DNA from: Pararoseomonas sp. SCSIO 73927
Lineage (GTDB): Bacteria > Pseudomonadota > Alphaproteobacteria > Acetobacterales > Acetobacteraceae
Reading direction: 5' to 3'
DNA length: 64,000 bases
NCBI RefSeq assembly: GCF_037040815.1
Contig: NZ_CP146232.1
Location: 1,178,001 to 1,242,000, forward strand
The translations under genes were made by a program, and so were the position numbers. Under the pieces are notes generated by a model. That model ran no database searches and was not told where the DNA came from. It saw nothing but the letters and a program-made list of their open reading frames with translations. Each line of letters opens with the position of its first letter. Position 1 is the first letter of the stretch. Below are positions 1 through 7,467 of the stretch, one piece after another.

Positions 1-887
1 TTGGCGCCGCTGTCCACCACGCTGATGGCGGGGCGCTGCCAGGCGAAACCCGGCACGTCCTCGTAGCAGAGGAGGGAGACGTCGTCGGGCACGGCGATAT
101 TGCGCTCGGCCAGACCGCGCAGCACGCCGAGCGCGGATTCGTGGTTGGCGGCGAAGAGGGCGCTGGGCCGGTCCTCCCGATCCAGCAGCTGGCGGCAGCC
201 CGCCAGCCCCGTCTCCGGCTCGTAGCGGCCCGCGTGGACGAGGGAGGGGTCAAAGGCGATCCCCGCCTCCTCGAGCGCGCGGCGGTAGCCGGAGAGGCGC
301 TCCCGGCCCGAGGTCGTCTCCTGCCGGCCGACGATGAGGCCGATGCGGCGATGGCCTTGCTCCAGCAGGTGGCGCGTGCCGGCGTAGGCACCCTCCGGGT
401 CCGCGGCCAGCACGGTCTCCAGCTCCACCGTCTCGTCGCGACGGACGACGCAGGTGACGGGCGTGCCGCCTGCCTCCAGCGAGGCGAGCAGCGCGCCGTT
501 GCGGCCAGTGGGGCAGATGATCAGCCCGTCCACGCGCTGGTCGGCGAGCGTCCGGATCGTCACCGCCTCCTGCTCGGGATCGTCGGCGGTGATGCAGAGG
601 ATGGCCTGGTACCCCTCGGCCCGGAGGCGCCGCTGCGCCACCTCCGCCAGCACGCGGAAGGAGGCGTTGGTAAGGTTGTGGACGACAAGGCCGACGAGGC
701 GCGTGGTCCGCGTCTTCAGCCCGCGGGCCAGGGTATTCGGGCGGTAGCCGAGCTCCGTCGCGATGCGCTGGAGGCGCGCCTCCGTTCCCTTGCTCGTCAA
801 CCCGCCGCCGGCCAGGGCGCGCGAGGCCGTGCTGACCGACACCTTGGCGGCCCGCGCAACGTCCCGAAGCGTCACCTGCGTCTGCAT
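1..887 (-). CDS. LacI-family transcriptional regulator (C-terminus beyond window)
   Basis: A DNA-binding repressor or activator that senses a small ligand, probably a sugar acid or related carboxylate. The N-terminus reads MQTQVTLRDVARAAKVSVST, the classic LacI helix-turn-helix with hinge, followed by a periplasmic-binding-like core (LVGLVVHNLTNASFRVLAEV). The ATG at 885-887 is chosen because the HTH begins immediately after it. About 295 residues are visible and the gene runs off the window edge, so only the extreme C-terminus is missing. It diverges from the DHDPS-family gene at 1029, and two identical palindromes lie between them, so autoregulation plus control of the aldolase genes is likely (inference). 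The ligand is unknown. Confidence 0.93.
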   Translation of the reverse strand, partial: MQTQVTLRDVARAAKVSVSTASRALAGGGLTSKGTEARLQRIATELGYRPNTLARGLKTRTTRLVGLVVHNLTNASFRVLAEVAQRRLRAEGYQAILCITADDPEQEAVTIRTLADQRVDGLIICPTGRNGALLASLEAGGTPVTCVVRRDETVELETVLAADPEGAYAGTRHLLEQGHRRIGLIVGRQETTSGRERLSGYRRALEEAGIAFDPSLVHAGRYEPETGLAGCRQLLDREDRPSALFAANHESALGVLRGLAERNIAVPDDVSLLCYEDVPGFAWQRPAISVVDSGA

Positions 888-900
888 GCCCCGACAGTGC

Positions 901-918
901 TCCGCAAACGTTTGCGGA
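901..918. promoter_or_regulatory. LacI-type operator 1
   Basis: A perfect 18-bp palindrome (TCCGCAAACGTTTGCGGA) lies 13 bp upstream of the lacI-type start codon. The central CG with A/T-flanked half sites is the usual LacI/GalR operator form. Its core is repeated exactly at 993-1008, with centres 91 bp apart. Confidence 0.85.
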
Positions 919-992
919 TGCAAGCCCTCTTTCCGGGCAGGAAGGTGCAAAACATTCTTTGACTGCACCCATGCTGATCCGTTTTAGTGCAT

Positions 993-1008
993 CCGCAAAC
1001 GTTTGCGG
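993..1008. promoter_or_regulatory. LacI-type operator 2
   Basis: A perfect 16-bp palindrome (CCGCAAACGTTTGCGG), identical to the core of operator 1 and flanked by AGTG (986-989) and CACT (1009-1012), which extend the dyad. It sits just upstream of the DHDPS-family coding region, so a bound repressor would block that promoter. Two sites at this spacing could allow looping by a LacI-family protein (inference). Confidence 0.85.
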
Positions 1009-1028
1009 CACTTGCGAAGGGACCCCCC

Positions 1029-1976
1029 TTGGACTTGACCGGCATCGGCGGCATCTGGCCCGCCTCCCTCACCCCCTTCGACCGGGACGGGGCCATCGAT
1101 GAGGCGGCGCTGCGCGCCCATCTGCGGCACCTGGCCGGCACCCCGGGCGTGCGCGCGCTGGTGGTGAACGGCCATGCCGGCGAGACGAGCTCGCTCGATC
1201 GCGCGGAGCGCAAGCGCGTGGTGGAGGTCGCGCGCGAGGTGGCGGGGGATGCGACGGGCGTGGTCGCCGGCATCGTGGCCGAGGACCCGCGCGCCGCCTG
1301 CGACTTGGCGCGCGACGCGCGCGAGGCCGGGGCGGACGCCATCCTTCTCTTCCCGCCCCTGTTCTTCGCCGGCGGGGCGGAGGTGCGGCCGGAGATGGTG
1401 CTGCGCTTCTTCCACGCCGTGGCCGAGGCGGCGGCGCTGCCCATCGTGCTGTTCCAGCTCTCCCGCCCCTCCGGCCTCGGCTACGCGCCGGAGCTGCTGG
1501 CGCGGCTGCTGCGCGAGGTGCCCTCCATCATCGCGGTGAAGGAGGGCAGCGACCTCGTTGCCTCGTACGAGGACAACCTGGAGGTGCTGAAGGCCTGCGG
1601 CCGCAAGGTCAGCATGCTCACCAGCAACAACACTTGGCTCCTCGCCTCCCTCTCGCTCGGCGGCGACGGCATCCTCTCCGGCATCGGCAGCGTGGCCTCC
1701 GGCATCCTGGCCGAGATGCACGAAGCGATAGCGCGCGGCGACCTCGCGGCCGCGCGGCGCGCGAACGACCGCCTGCGCCCCCTGGTGCGCGTGTTCTACC
1801 GCCGCCCGTCGCTCGACATGCACAACCGCATGAAGACCGCCCTGAACCTGATGGGGCTGATGCCGAACCCGGCGCCCCGCGCGCCGCTGCTGCCGATCGA
1901 GGTCGGGGAGCGGGAGGAGATCCGCCGCGCGCTGGTCGCCGCCGGCCTGCTCCCCGCCACCGAGATGGCCGCCTGA
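1029..1976 (+). CDS. DHDPS/NAL-superfamily aldolase, atypical NGHAGE clade
   Basis: A (beta/alpha)8 class I aldolase of the dihydrodipicolinate synthase/N-acetylneuraminate lyase superfamily, expected to cleave or form a 2-keto acid through a Schiff base. The lysine is Lys171 (IIAVKEGSD). The usual GSTGE loop reads NGHAGE (48-52), and the position of the conserved Tyr reads FQ (142-143), so the substrate is probably not aspartate semialdehyde. A TTG start at 1029 is preferred because GAAGGGA lies 6 nt upstream. An in-frame ATG at 987 would run through operator 2. It is followed 11 bp later by a second family member, forming an operon under LacI-type control. Length (315 aa) is normal. Confidence 0.88.
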   Translation: MDLTGIGGIWPASLTPFDRDGAIDEAALRAHLRHLAGTPGVRALVVNGHAGETSSLDRAERKRVVEVAREVAGDATGVVAGIVAEDPRAACDLARDAREAGADAILLFPPLFFAGGAEVRPEMVLRFFHAVAEAAALPIVLFQLSRPSGLGYAPELLARLLREVPSIIAVKEGSDLVASYEDNLEVLKACGRKVSMLTSNNTWLLASLSLGGDGILSGIGSVASGILAEMHEAIARGDLAAARRANDRLRPLVRVFYRRPSLDMHNRMKTALNLMGLMPNPAPRAPLLPIEVGEREEIRRALVAAGLLPATEMAA

Positions 1977-1987
1977 GGATCAAGACC

Positions 1988-2881
1988 ATGAAGACCTTCC
2001 GCGGCACCTACACCGTGATGATCACGCCCTTCGACGAGAGGGGCGAGCTGGACCTGCCGGCGCTGCGCCGCTTCGTGGACTGGCAGATCGAGCAGGGCAT
2101 CCACGGCCTGATCCCACTCGGCTCCACCGGCGAGTTTCTGTCCCTCTCCGACGAGGAGCATGTGGCTGTGGCGGAGACGGTGATCCGCCAGGCCGCCGGC
2201 CGCGTGCCCGTGCTGGTCGGCACGGGGGCGGAGGACACGCGCCAGTCCGTGCGCCTCAGCCGCCGCGCGGAGTCCCTGGGCGCGGACGGCGTGATGATCA
2301 TCCCGCCCTTCTACTCCACGCCCACCGACGACGAGCTGGTCCATCACTACAAGACGATCGGCGACGCTATCGGCATCCCCGTCATGGTCTACAACAACCC
2401 CGCCACCGCCAACGTGGACCTGAAGCCCCAACTCGTCGCGCGCATCGCCGAGATCCCGAACTGCCTCTATATCAAGGAGTCCACGCTGGAGGTGACGCGC
2501 GTGCGCGACATCATCCGGCTCTGCGGCGACAGGATGACGGTCTTCGGCGGCATCCTCGGCTTCGAATCCTTCGTGGAGGGCGCGCAGGGCTGGGTCGCCG
2601 TCGCGTCCAACATCGCCCCCGGCCCCCTCGCCCGCCTCTTTGAGCTGGTGGCCGACGAGGAAAAGATCCGCGAGGCGCGCGACCTCTATCTGCGCTACCT
2701 GCCGCTGATCGAGTTCGTGGGTGGCCAGTACTACGTGGCCGGCAGCAAGGCCTTGCTGCGCCACATGGGTTTTCCTGTGGGAAACCCCCGCCCGCCGCGC
2801 CTGCCACTGCCCGCGGACCGCGATGCGATGGCGCGGGACATTGTGCGGACGCTGGACCTGGCGTTCCGGCAAGCGGCCTGA
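1988..2881 (+). CDS. Dihydrodipicolinate synthase/N-acetylneuraminate lyase family protein
   Basis: A class I aldolase with the canonical catalytic set: GSTGE loop at 45-49, Tyr135 in VMVYNNPAT and Schiff-base Lys163 in LYIKEST, matching E. coli DapA Tyr133/Lys161. It could be a true DapA, but its place behind a LacI regulator and beside an atypical paralogue favours a catabolic keto-acid aldolase or dehydratase (inference). The ATG at 1988 lies 11 nt after the previous stop. The 297-aa length is normal. A structured repeat element begins 15 bp after its stop. Confidence 0.9.
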   Translation: MKTFRGTYTVMITPFDERGELDLPALRRFVDWQIEQGIHGLIPLGSTGEFLSLSDEEHVAVAETVIRQAAGRVPVLVGTGAEDTRQSVRLSRRAESLGADGVMIIPPFYSTPTDDELVHHYKTIGDAIGIPVMVYNNPATANVDLKPQLVARIAEIPNCLYIKESTLEVTRVRDIIRLCGDRMTVFGGILGFESFVEGAQGWVAVASNIAPGPLARLFELVADEEKIREARDLYLRYLPLIEFVGGQYYVAGSKALLRHMGFPVGNPRPPRLPLPADRDAMARDIVRTLDLAFRQAA

Positions 2882-2896
2882 GGCGGGCTTGCGGCC

Positions 2897-3143
2897 CCAG
2901 GGAGGCGCCGCCTCCCTGGAACCCTCCGCCAGGAGGCTGAGCCTCCTGGACCTGCATCGGGCTACCGCGGATACGATGCTGCCTGTGGCGCCGCAGGCCG
3001 TTGATACCCTGCCGGCGCTTGCTGCCGCGCCCGTCGCCTGAGGTCATCGACCTCAGGCGTACCTCCAGCGCCGCATTCCGCGGCAGCCCCGAAAAGAAAG
3101 ATGATGGGGGTTCCAGGGGGAAGAATTCTTTCTTCCCCCTGGA
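2897..3143. repeat. Composite four-hairpin intergenic repeat, copy A
   Basis: The copy holds four strong hairpins: 2897-2906/2910-2919 (10 bp), 2929-2937/2941-2949 (9 bp, loop TGA), 3035-3045/3049-3059 (11 bp, loop ATC) and 3112-3125/3130-3143 (14 bp, loop TTCT). A second copy at 41051-41294 has the same four in the same order. Linkers are also shared: about 36 bp after hairpin 2 (2945-2979, three differences) and AGAAAGATGATGG before hairpin 4. Stems 2 and 3 differ between copies by compensatory changes. It fills the gap between a plus-strand gene ending at 2881 and a minus-strand gene ending at 3160. It may act as a bidirectional terminator or be a mobile extragenic repeat; function unknown. 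Confidence 0.85.
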
Positions 3144-3159
3144 GGCCACCGGCCCGTGA

Positions 3160-4023
3160 TCAGCCCGGCCCGGGACCCCGGATCGCGAAGGGCTGGTCTG
3201 CCGGCTGGGGCGTCAATCCGTAACGCTCGAACAGCGCGCCGTAGCTGCCGTCCTTGCGCATGGATTCCAGCGCGGCGGCCACGGCCTCCGCCACGGGGCG
3301 CTGGCGGAAGGCCATGGCGCTCGGCGCGCCGCCCAAGCGGTGCAGCACGGTGCGGATCATGCCGCGCTTGGTCATGTCCACGGCCATGTAGTCCAGCAGC
3401 GCGGCGGCATCGCCCTGCCCGGCCCGCAGCGCCGTCATCGCCTCCGTTGCCGTAGTGAAGCCGCGGATGGTGACGGGCGGCCGGCCGCGCTTCGCCAGGT
3501 CCTCGCTGATCGAGCGGAGCCAGCGCTCCTGGTAGGTGTTCACCTCGATCACCACGGCCTTGCCGGAGAGGTCGTCCGGGCTGTTCACCTGCAGGCCGCT
3601 GTTGGCCGGCACGCCGACGCTGATGGCCTGCAGCGCGTAGGGCACCATGAAGGCGACGCGGGAACGCTCCTCGGTCCAGAACATCGCGGTGTGAATGCCG
3701 TCGAACCGCCCGGCCTGCAGCGCCGGGATCATGGAGGGGAAGTCCATGCGGATGAACTGCAGCTCCAGGCAGAGCCGCTTGGCGATCTCCTGACCCAGTT
3801 CGATGTTGATGCCCTGCAGTTCCCCGCGGCTGTCCACGAACTGCTGCGGCGGCAGGGTGGGGTTGATGGCCAGCTGCAGCTTGCCGGGCGTGACGAGCTG
3901 GCCCGGCTGGACCTGCGCCACCGGCGCGCAGGTCTGGGCCCGCGCCGCGCCGCTGGCGAAGGGCAGCAGGGGCGCCGCGAGGAGGGCGAGCGCGAGCTTC
4001 AGTCGCGTGCGGTGTCGCATCAT
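3160..4023 (-). CDS. ABC transporter substrate-binding protein, family 3 (amino-acid type)
   Basis: A periplasmic binding protein of the SBP_bac_3 type. It has a clear signal peptide (residues 1-30, ending SGAARA-Q), then LQLAINPTLPPQQFVDSRGE, the typical first strand and ligand loop, and later GINIELGQEIAKRL and AGRFDGI. Mature length is about 257 aa, as expected. The tandem ATGs at 4021-4023 and 4018-4020 give near-equivalent starts. No permease or ATPase lies next to it, so it is an orphan whose partners must be elsewhere. The LysR gene at 4395-5354 lies upstream in the same direction and could control it (inference). Ligand unknown; polar amino acids or small carboxylates are typical. Confidence 0.88.
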   Translation of the reverse strand: MMRHRTRLKLALALLAAPLLPFASGAARAQTCAPVAQVQPGQLVTPGKLQLAINPTLPPQQFVDSRGELQGINIELGQEIAKRLCLELQFIRMDFPSMIPALQAGRFDGIHTAMFWTEERSRVAFMVPYALQAISVGVPANSGLQVNSPDDLSGKAVVIEVNTYQERWLRSISEDLAKRGRPPVTIRGFTTATEAMTALRAGQGDAAALLDYMAVDMTKRGMIRTVLHRLGGAPSAMAFRQRPVAEAVAAALESMRKDGSYGALFERYGLTPQPADQPFAIRGPGPG

Positions 4024-4394
4024 CGGGTCTCCGGTTCGTCGCGCCGCGACAGGAAGGTGGGTCACGCCGCCGCATGGGACGATGCAAGTCTGGGCCCATG
4101 CTGCCGCGCGCCGAAGACAATGCGTTATCAGAACACAGGGCGAGACTAAGCGGCGGATGAATAGACCTGCCCAGGAATGGAGCTCCGCCTCTCCTTGGGC
4201 CGTCTCCGGCCGGAAGACCAGGGGCCTCCCGCACTCCGCGTCCTGAAGCGGCCACGCCGCCCTGGTCCTGTGCCTCCGCTTCAGGCACCCCATCCTGCCC
4301 TTCAGGTCGCCGCGGACGTGCGGCTTTTCGAAGCCGGCCAACCCTAAACCCCGCGGTAGCCCCGAATGGAAACGGGCCGGATTCATCGGAGGCA
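4024..4394. other. Intergenic region, 371 bp
   Basis: No credible gene is seen on either strand. It separates the end of the LysR gene from the start of the ABC binding-protein gene, so it probably holds that gene's promoter. It has no obvious palindrome or strong hairpin. Confidence 0.5.
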
Positions 4395-5354
4395 TCACCT
4401 TACCGGGGGGATGAACTCGCTCGTTCCACTCGGGGGAAGCCCGTGCGCGGAGGGCGGCCCCTCCGGAAAGGCTTCCCGCACCGCTTCTCCTGCGTGCCGC
4501 AGGAAGGATTGCACCAGGCGGGAAGGCGGCTTGTCCCGCGCCAGGGCGGCGTGGACGGTGATGGGGATCGCCGGGCGGAAGGGGCGGATGGCGATGCGGT
4601 CCGCCGCACCCGCCGCGGCGGTCAGCGGGTCCACGATCGTGGCGCCGATGCCCTGCTCCACCAGGCTGACGCCAGTATTCATGAAGCGCACCTCGATGGA
4701 GGGCGCGAAGAGCTGCGCGGCCTGCCGGAAGGCATCGCCGACAAGGGTGTGGACGCGGCTGCCGGCAGGGGCGGCGACGAGGGTCGTGTCCTGCAGGTCC
4801 TGCGGGGTGACGAAGGGCAGGGCGGCCAGCGGGCTGTCCCGGGGGATGACGCAGGCCATGTCGAACGCGCGCAACGGGCGGGTCTCGATGCCCGGGCGCG
4901 GGTCCGGCTCCATGACGAGGCCGAGATGGGTGATGCCGGCCTCCAGCGCGTCCAGCATCTCGATCATGGGCCGCGTCTCGATGGAGATGGCGACTCCCGG
5001 GTGGTGCGGGACGAAGCGGCGGAGGATGGCGGGGACGAGGGATTCCGAGAGCTCGGCCGTGGTGGTCAGGCGCAGGCGGCCGATGCGGCCGGTGCGCAGG
5101 TCGCCCGCCTTCTGTCGGATTCCCTGGAACATCAGGAACAGGGGCTCGGAATCCAGGAAGAGGCTGGTGGCCTCCTCGGTGGGGATGAGGCGGTTGTTGA
5201 CGCGGTGGAACAGGCGGAAGCCCAGGTGGGATTCCATGTTCTTGATGGCGTTGGAGACGGAGGGCTGGGACATGCCGATCTCCCGCGCCGCGCCCACGGT
5301 CGTGCGAAGCCGCATGACGGCGCGCAGGATCTCGATCTGGCGGAGATTGAGCAC
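4395..5354 (-). CDS. LysR-family transcriptional regulator
   Basis: A 319-aa LTTR. The N-terminal winged HTH reads LRQIEILRAVMRLRTTVGAA with MSQPSVSNAIKNMESHLGFR, followed by a two-lobed effector domain (RLRLTTTAELSESLVPAIL). The C-terminus has a Pro/Ser-rich tail slightly longer than usual. Its start lies 50 bp from the end of the 5405-9823 operon and it reads toward the ABC binding-protein gene. Its targets are not visible; the binding protein and the DHDPS/MaoC operon are candidates. Confidence 0.92.
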   Translation of the reverse strand: MLNLRQIEILRAVMRLRTTVGAAREIGMSQPSVSNAIKNMESHLGFRLFHRVNNRLIPTEEATSLFLDSEPLFLMFQGIRQKAGDLRTGRIGRLRLTTTAELSESLVPAILRRFVPHHPGVAISIETRPMIEMLDALEAGITHLGLVMEPDPRPGIETRPLRAFDMACVIPRDSPLAALPFVTPQDLQDTTLVAAPAGSRVHTLVGDAFRQAAQLFAPSIEVRFMNTGVSLVEQGIGATIVDPLTAAAGAADRIAIRPFRPAIPITVHAALARDKPPSRLVQSFLRHAGEAVREAFPEGPPSAHGLPPSGTSEFIPPVR

Positions 5355-5404
5355 GGCGCATCCCCCGGGGTGAGCCGGGGGATGCTAGCAGGAAACAGGC
5401 CGGA

Positions 5405-5701
5405 TCAGGCGCCCAATGGGGCCAGCACCTGGCGCCGGAAGTTCCGGATATGGGGCGTGAGGTGCATGAAGCCCTTCGCCGCGTGGAACTCCGGCGTGTC
5501 ATAGACCCAGGGGCCGGCGATCTCGTAGACGGCGGCGTAGCGGGGGCCGCCATCGTCCACCGTGTAGCGGCGGGCGGAGAGCCAGCCGGGGCAGGCGAGC
5601 AGGTCGGGGATGTGGCTCTCCACGTACCAGCGGTTGAACTCCTCCTCCACCGCCGGGTCCACGTCCACGCGGACGATGTGCAGCCAGGGCGCCTCGCTCA
5701 C
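5405..5701 (-). CDS. Small dimeric alpha-beta barrel protein
   Basis: A 98-aa cytosolic protein with the motif EEEFNRWYVESHIPDLLACP followed by GWLSARRY. This resembles the ferredoxin-like dimeric alpha-beta barrel proteins (EthD/DUF4286-like) that sit in degradation operons. It is the last gene of the operon running from 9823, and its start overlaps the preceding stop by 4 bp (ATGA). Role unknown; an isomerase, a small monooxygenase or an accessory function is possible. Confidence 0.75.
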   Translation of the reverse strand: MSEAPWLHIVRVDVDPAVEEEFNRWYVESHIPDLLACPGWLSARRYTVDDGGPRYAAVYEIAGPWVYDTPEFHAAKGFMHLTPHIRNFRRQVLAPLGA

Positions 5702-6621
5702 GGCATCACCCCGGCACCGGTCAGCGCGGTGCGCAGGGCGTGGAGCTCCGCCGCGTCCAGCACCGGCAGGGGGGCGCGGCAGGCGGGCACGGGAAGGCGG
5801 CCGAGGAGATGGAGGCAGGCCTTGAGGCGCGGGGTGGCCAGGCCCGGCGGCGCGGTGCCGTAGATCGCCTTGGCCAGCGGCGCGAGGCGCTCGTGCAGGG
5901 TGCGGGCCGCGGGCAGGTCCCCTGCCCTCACGGCCCGGTCCAGCGCCACCACCAGCTCCGGCACCACGGCCGCGAGGCTGACGAGGCTGCCGACGGAGCC
6001 GGCCAGGAAGCAGGCGAAGAGGTGCTCGTCGCCCGAGGCCATGACGGCCACCTCCGGCCGGGTTTCCGCCACCACGCGGCGGGTCTCGTCGTAGGCGGCG
6101 GAGTCCCAGCTGCCTTCCTTGATGCCCACGAGCCTCGGCAGGCCCAGCAGTTCCTTCAGCAGCGCGGGCGGGAAGTGCAGCCCGCCGGAGCGGACGTGGC
6201 CCTGGAATAGGAAGAGGGGCAGGTCCGTCGCATCGTGGATGGCCTGGTGGTGGCGCAGCACCACGCGGGGATCGACGCCCAGGCCCCAGGAATAGGGGGC
6301 GAAGACCATGATGGCGTCGGCGCCCTCGGCCGCCGCGTCCCCCGCCTGGGCGGCGGCAATGGCGCTGGATTCCGCCATCACGCCCGCCACTATGGGGGCC
6401 TTCCCGGCCGCCTCGCGGCAGAGGCGCACCACGCGGCGCAGCTCCTCGCGCGTCAGGAAGGCGTTCTCGCCGGCATGGCCGTTGATGAGCAGGCCGTGCA
6501 TGCCCTCGCAGGACAGCACGGCGCGGACATGCGCGGTCAGCCCGCCCTCGTCGATCGCCCCGTCCTCCCGCATCGGCAGGATGATGGAGGCGTAGAGGCC
6601 GTGGAAGCGTTCGGCGTTCAT
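5698..6621 (-). CDS. DHDPS/NAL-superfamily aldolase, NGHAGE clade
   Basis: A 307-aa TIM-barrel aldolase with Schiff-base Lys168 (LVGIKEGSW). Like the protein encoded at 1029-1976, it has NGHAGE (48-52) in place of G(S/T)TGE and FQ (139-140) in place of the conserved Tyr. The two are therefore closer to each other than to the canonical enzyme at 1988-2881. It lies inside a CoA-transferase/acyl-CoA dehydrogenase/MaoC operon with ATGA overlaps on both sides. It probably performs a retro-aldol or hydrolytic step on a keto acid produced by that pathway (inference). Confidence 0.87.
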   Translation of the reverse strand: MNAERFHGLYASIILPMREDGAIDEGGLTAHVRAVLSCEGMHGLLINGHAGENAFLTREELRRVVRLCREAAGKAPIVAGVMAESSAIAAAQAGDAAAEGADAIMVFAPYSWGLGVDPRVVLRHHQAIHDATDLPLFLFQGHVRSGGLHFPPALLKELLGLPRLVGIKEGSWDSAAYDETRRVVAETRPEVAVMASGDEHLFACFLAGSVGSLVSLAAVVPELVVALDRAVRAGDLPAARTLHERLAPLAKAIYGTAPPGLATPRLKACLHLLGRLPVPACRAPLPVLDAAELHALRTALTGAGVMP

Positions 6622-7061
6622 GCGGCGGCCTGTGCGGGCTTGGGGCGGGGATACTTCAGCGTGGCGCGGGCCTTCAGCACCTCCAGCCCCTCCTCATTCC
6701 GGCAGCTGCCTTCCCACACGATCGTGCGGGTGTCCGGGTGGCTCTCGGCGATCCACACCTCCACGGTCAGGGTGTCGCCGTAGAAGACCGGGCCGGTGAA
6801 CCAGAAGCGGTCCTCGATGGAGACGCCGATGGTGCCGGCGAGTTCGGCCGTCAGCACGCTGGTGCAGAGGCCGGCCACCATGATGCCGGGCGCGAGGCGC
6901 CGGCCGAAGCGCGTACCGGCCGCGTAGCCGTCATCCACGTGCACCGGGCCGAAATCGCCGGTGGCCGCGATGTAGAGGGCGCCGTCCGCCTCAGTGACGG
7001 TCTTCGTCATCGCCGCGCGGTCGCCGACCGAAAGGCTGTCGAAGGGCTTCAGGTCGTACAT
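6618..7061 (-). CDS. MaoC-family hydratase (hot-dog fold)
   Basis: A 147-aa single hot-dog domain. The hydratase motif is present as ATGDFGPVHVDDGYA, keeping the catalytic Asp and His, although the usual Asn is Gly. The downstream segment (FGRRLAPGIMVAGLCTSVLT) and FTGPVFYGDTLTVEV also fit the family. It probably hydrates an enoyl-CoA made by the acyl-CoA dehydrogenase encoded just upstream. It overlaps the next gene by 4 bp and follows a second, degenerate MaoC-like gene by 4 bp, suggesting a heteromeric enzyme. Confidence 0.88.
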   Translation of the reverse strand: MYDLKPFDSLSVGDRAAMTKTVTEADGALYIAATGDFGPVHVDDGYAAGTRFGRRLAPGIMVAGLCTSVLTAELAGTIGVSIEDRFWFTGPVFYGDTLTVEVWIAESHPDTRTIVWEGSCRNEEGLEVLKARATLKYPRPKPAQAAA

Positions 7062-7065
7062 GGCG

Positions 7066-7467
7066 TCAGGCCGCCGCGCGGAAGGGCAGCAACTCGGCCT
7101 CGCCCTCCATCACCGCGCCGAAGCCGTCCAGCGTGCCGGTAAGGCGGAGCGTCAGCGCGTCACCCTCGGCGGCCGTGACCTCGGCGGCGGCCTCTACGCT
7201 GCCGCCCACGGGCACGGGGGCGAGGAAGCGCAGGTCCACGCGACCGATGCGGCGGGACGGGCCGCCGATGCGGGAGAGGCAGGTGGTGGCCAGCGCGCCG
7301 ATCACCAGCTCGAAGGCGATCATCCCCGGCGCGCCCTCCGCCTTGGCGCGGCTGGCGTCCACGTAGAGGGCGCCGAGGTTGCCGGAGATGCCGGTGAATA
7401 GCGCCTGCTCCGCCGTGGTGAGGGTCTTGCGGAAGGCGACCCGCGTGCCGACAGACACCTCGCTCAC
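7066..7467 (-). CDS. MaoC-like hot-dog protein with degenerate active site
   Basis: A 133-aa hot-dog domain. The segment aligned with the hydratase motif reads SGNLGALYVDASRAKAEGAP, so the catalytic Asp is Asn and the His is Tyr. The rest of the fold (GMIAFELVIGALATTCLS, RFLAPVPVGGSVEA) is retained. It is probably a structural partner for the neighbouring active MaoC subunit, as in known heteromeric MaoC hydratases (inference). The start overlaps the acyl-CoA dehydrogenase stop by 4 bp. Confidence 0.82.
   Translation of the reverse strand: MSEVSVGTRVAFRKTLTTAEQALFTGISGNLGALYVDASRAKAEGAPGMIAFELVIGALATTCLSRIGGPSRRIGRVDLRFLAPVPVGGSVEAAAEVTAAEGDALTLRLTGTLDGFGAVMEGEAELLPFRAAA

Noticed and set aside
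987..1028. Upstream ATG at 987 as the start of the first aldolase
   Set aside because: It would translate through operator 2. The TTG at 1029 has a well-placed GAAGGGA and fits the family N-terminus.
3160..5553. A 797-codon minus-strand frame
   Set aside because: Only the last 288 codons form the ABC binding protein with a proper signal peptide. The upstream part overlaps the LysR gene in another frame.
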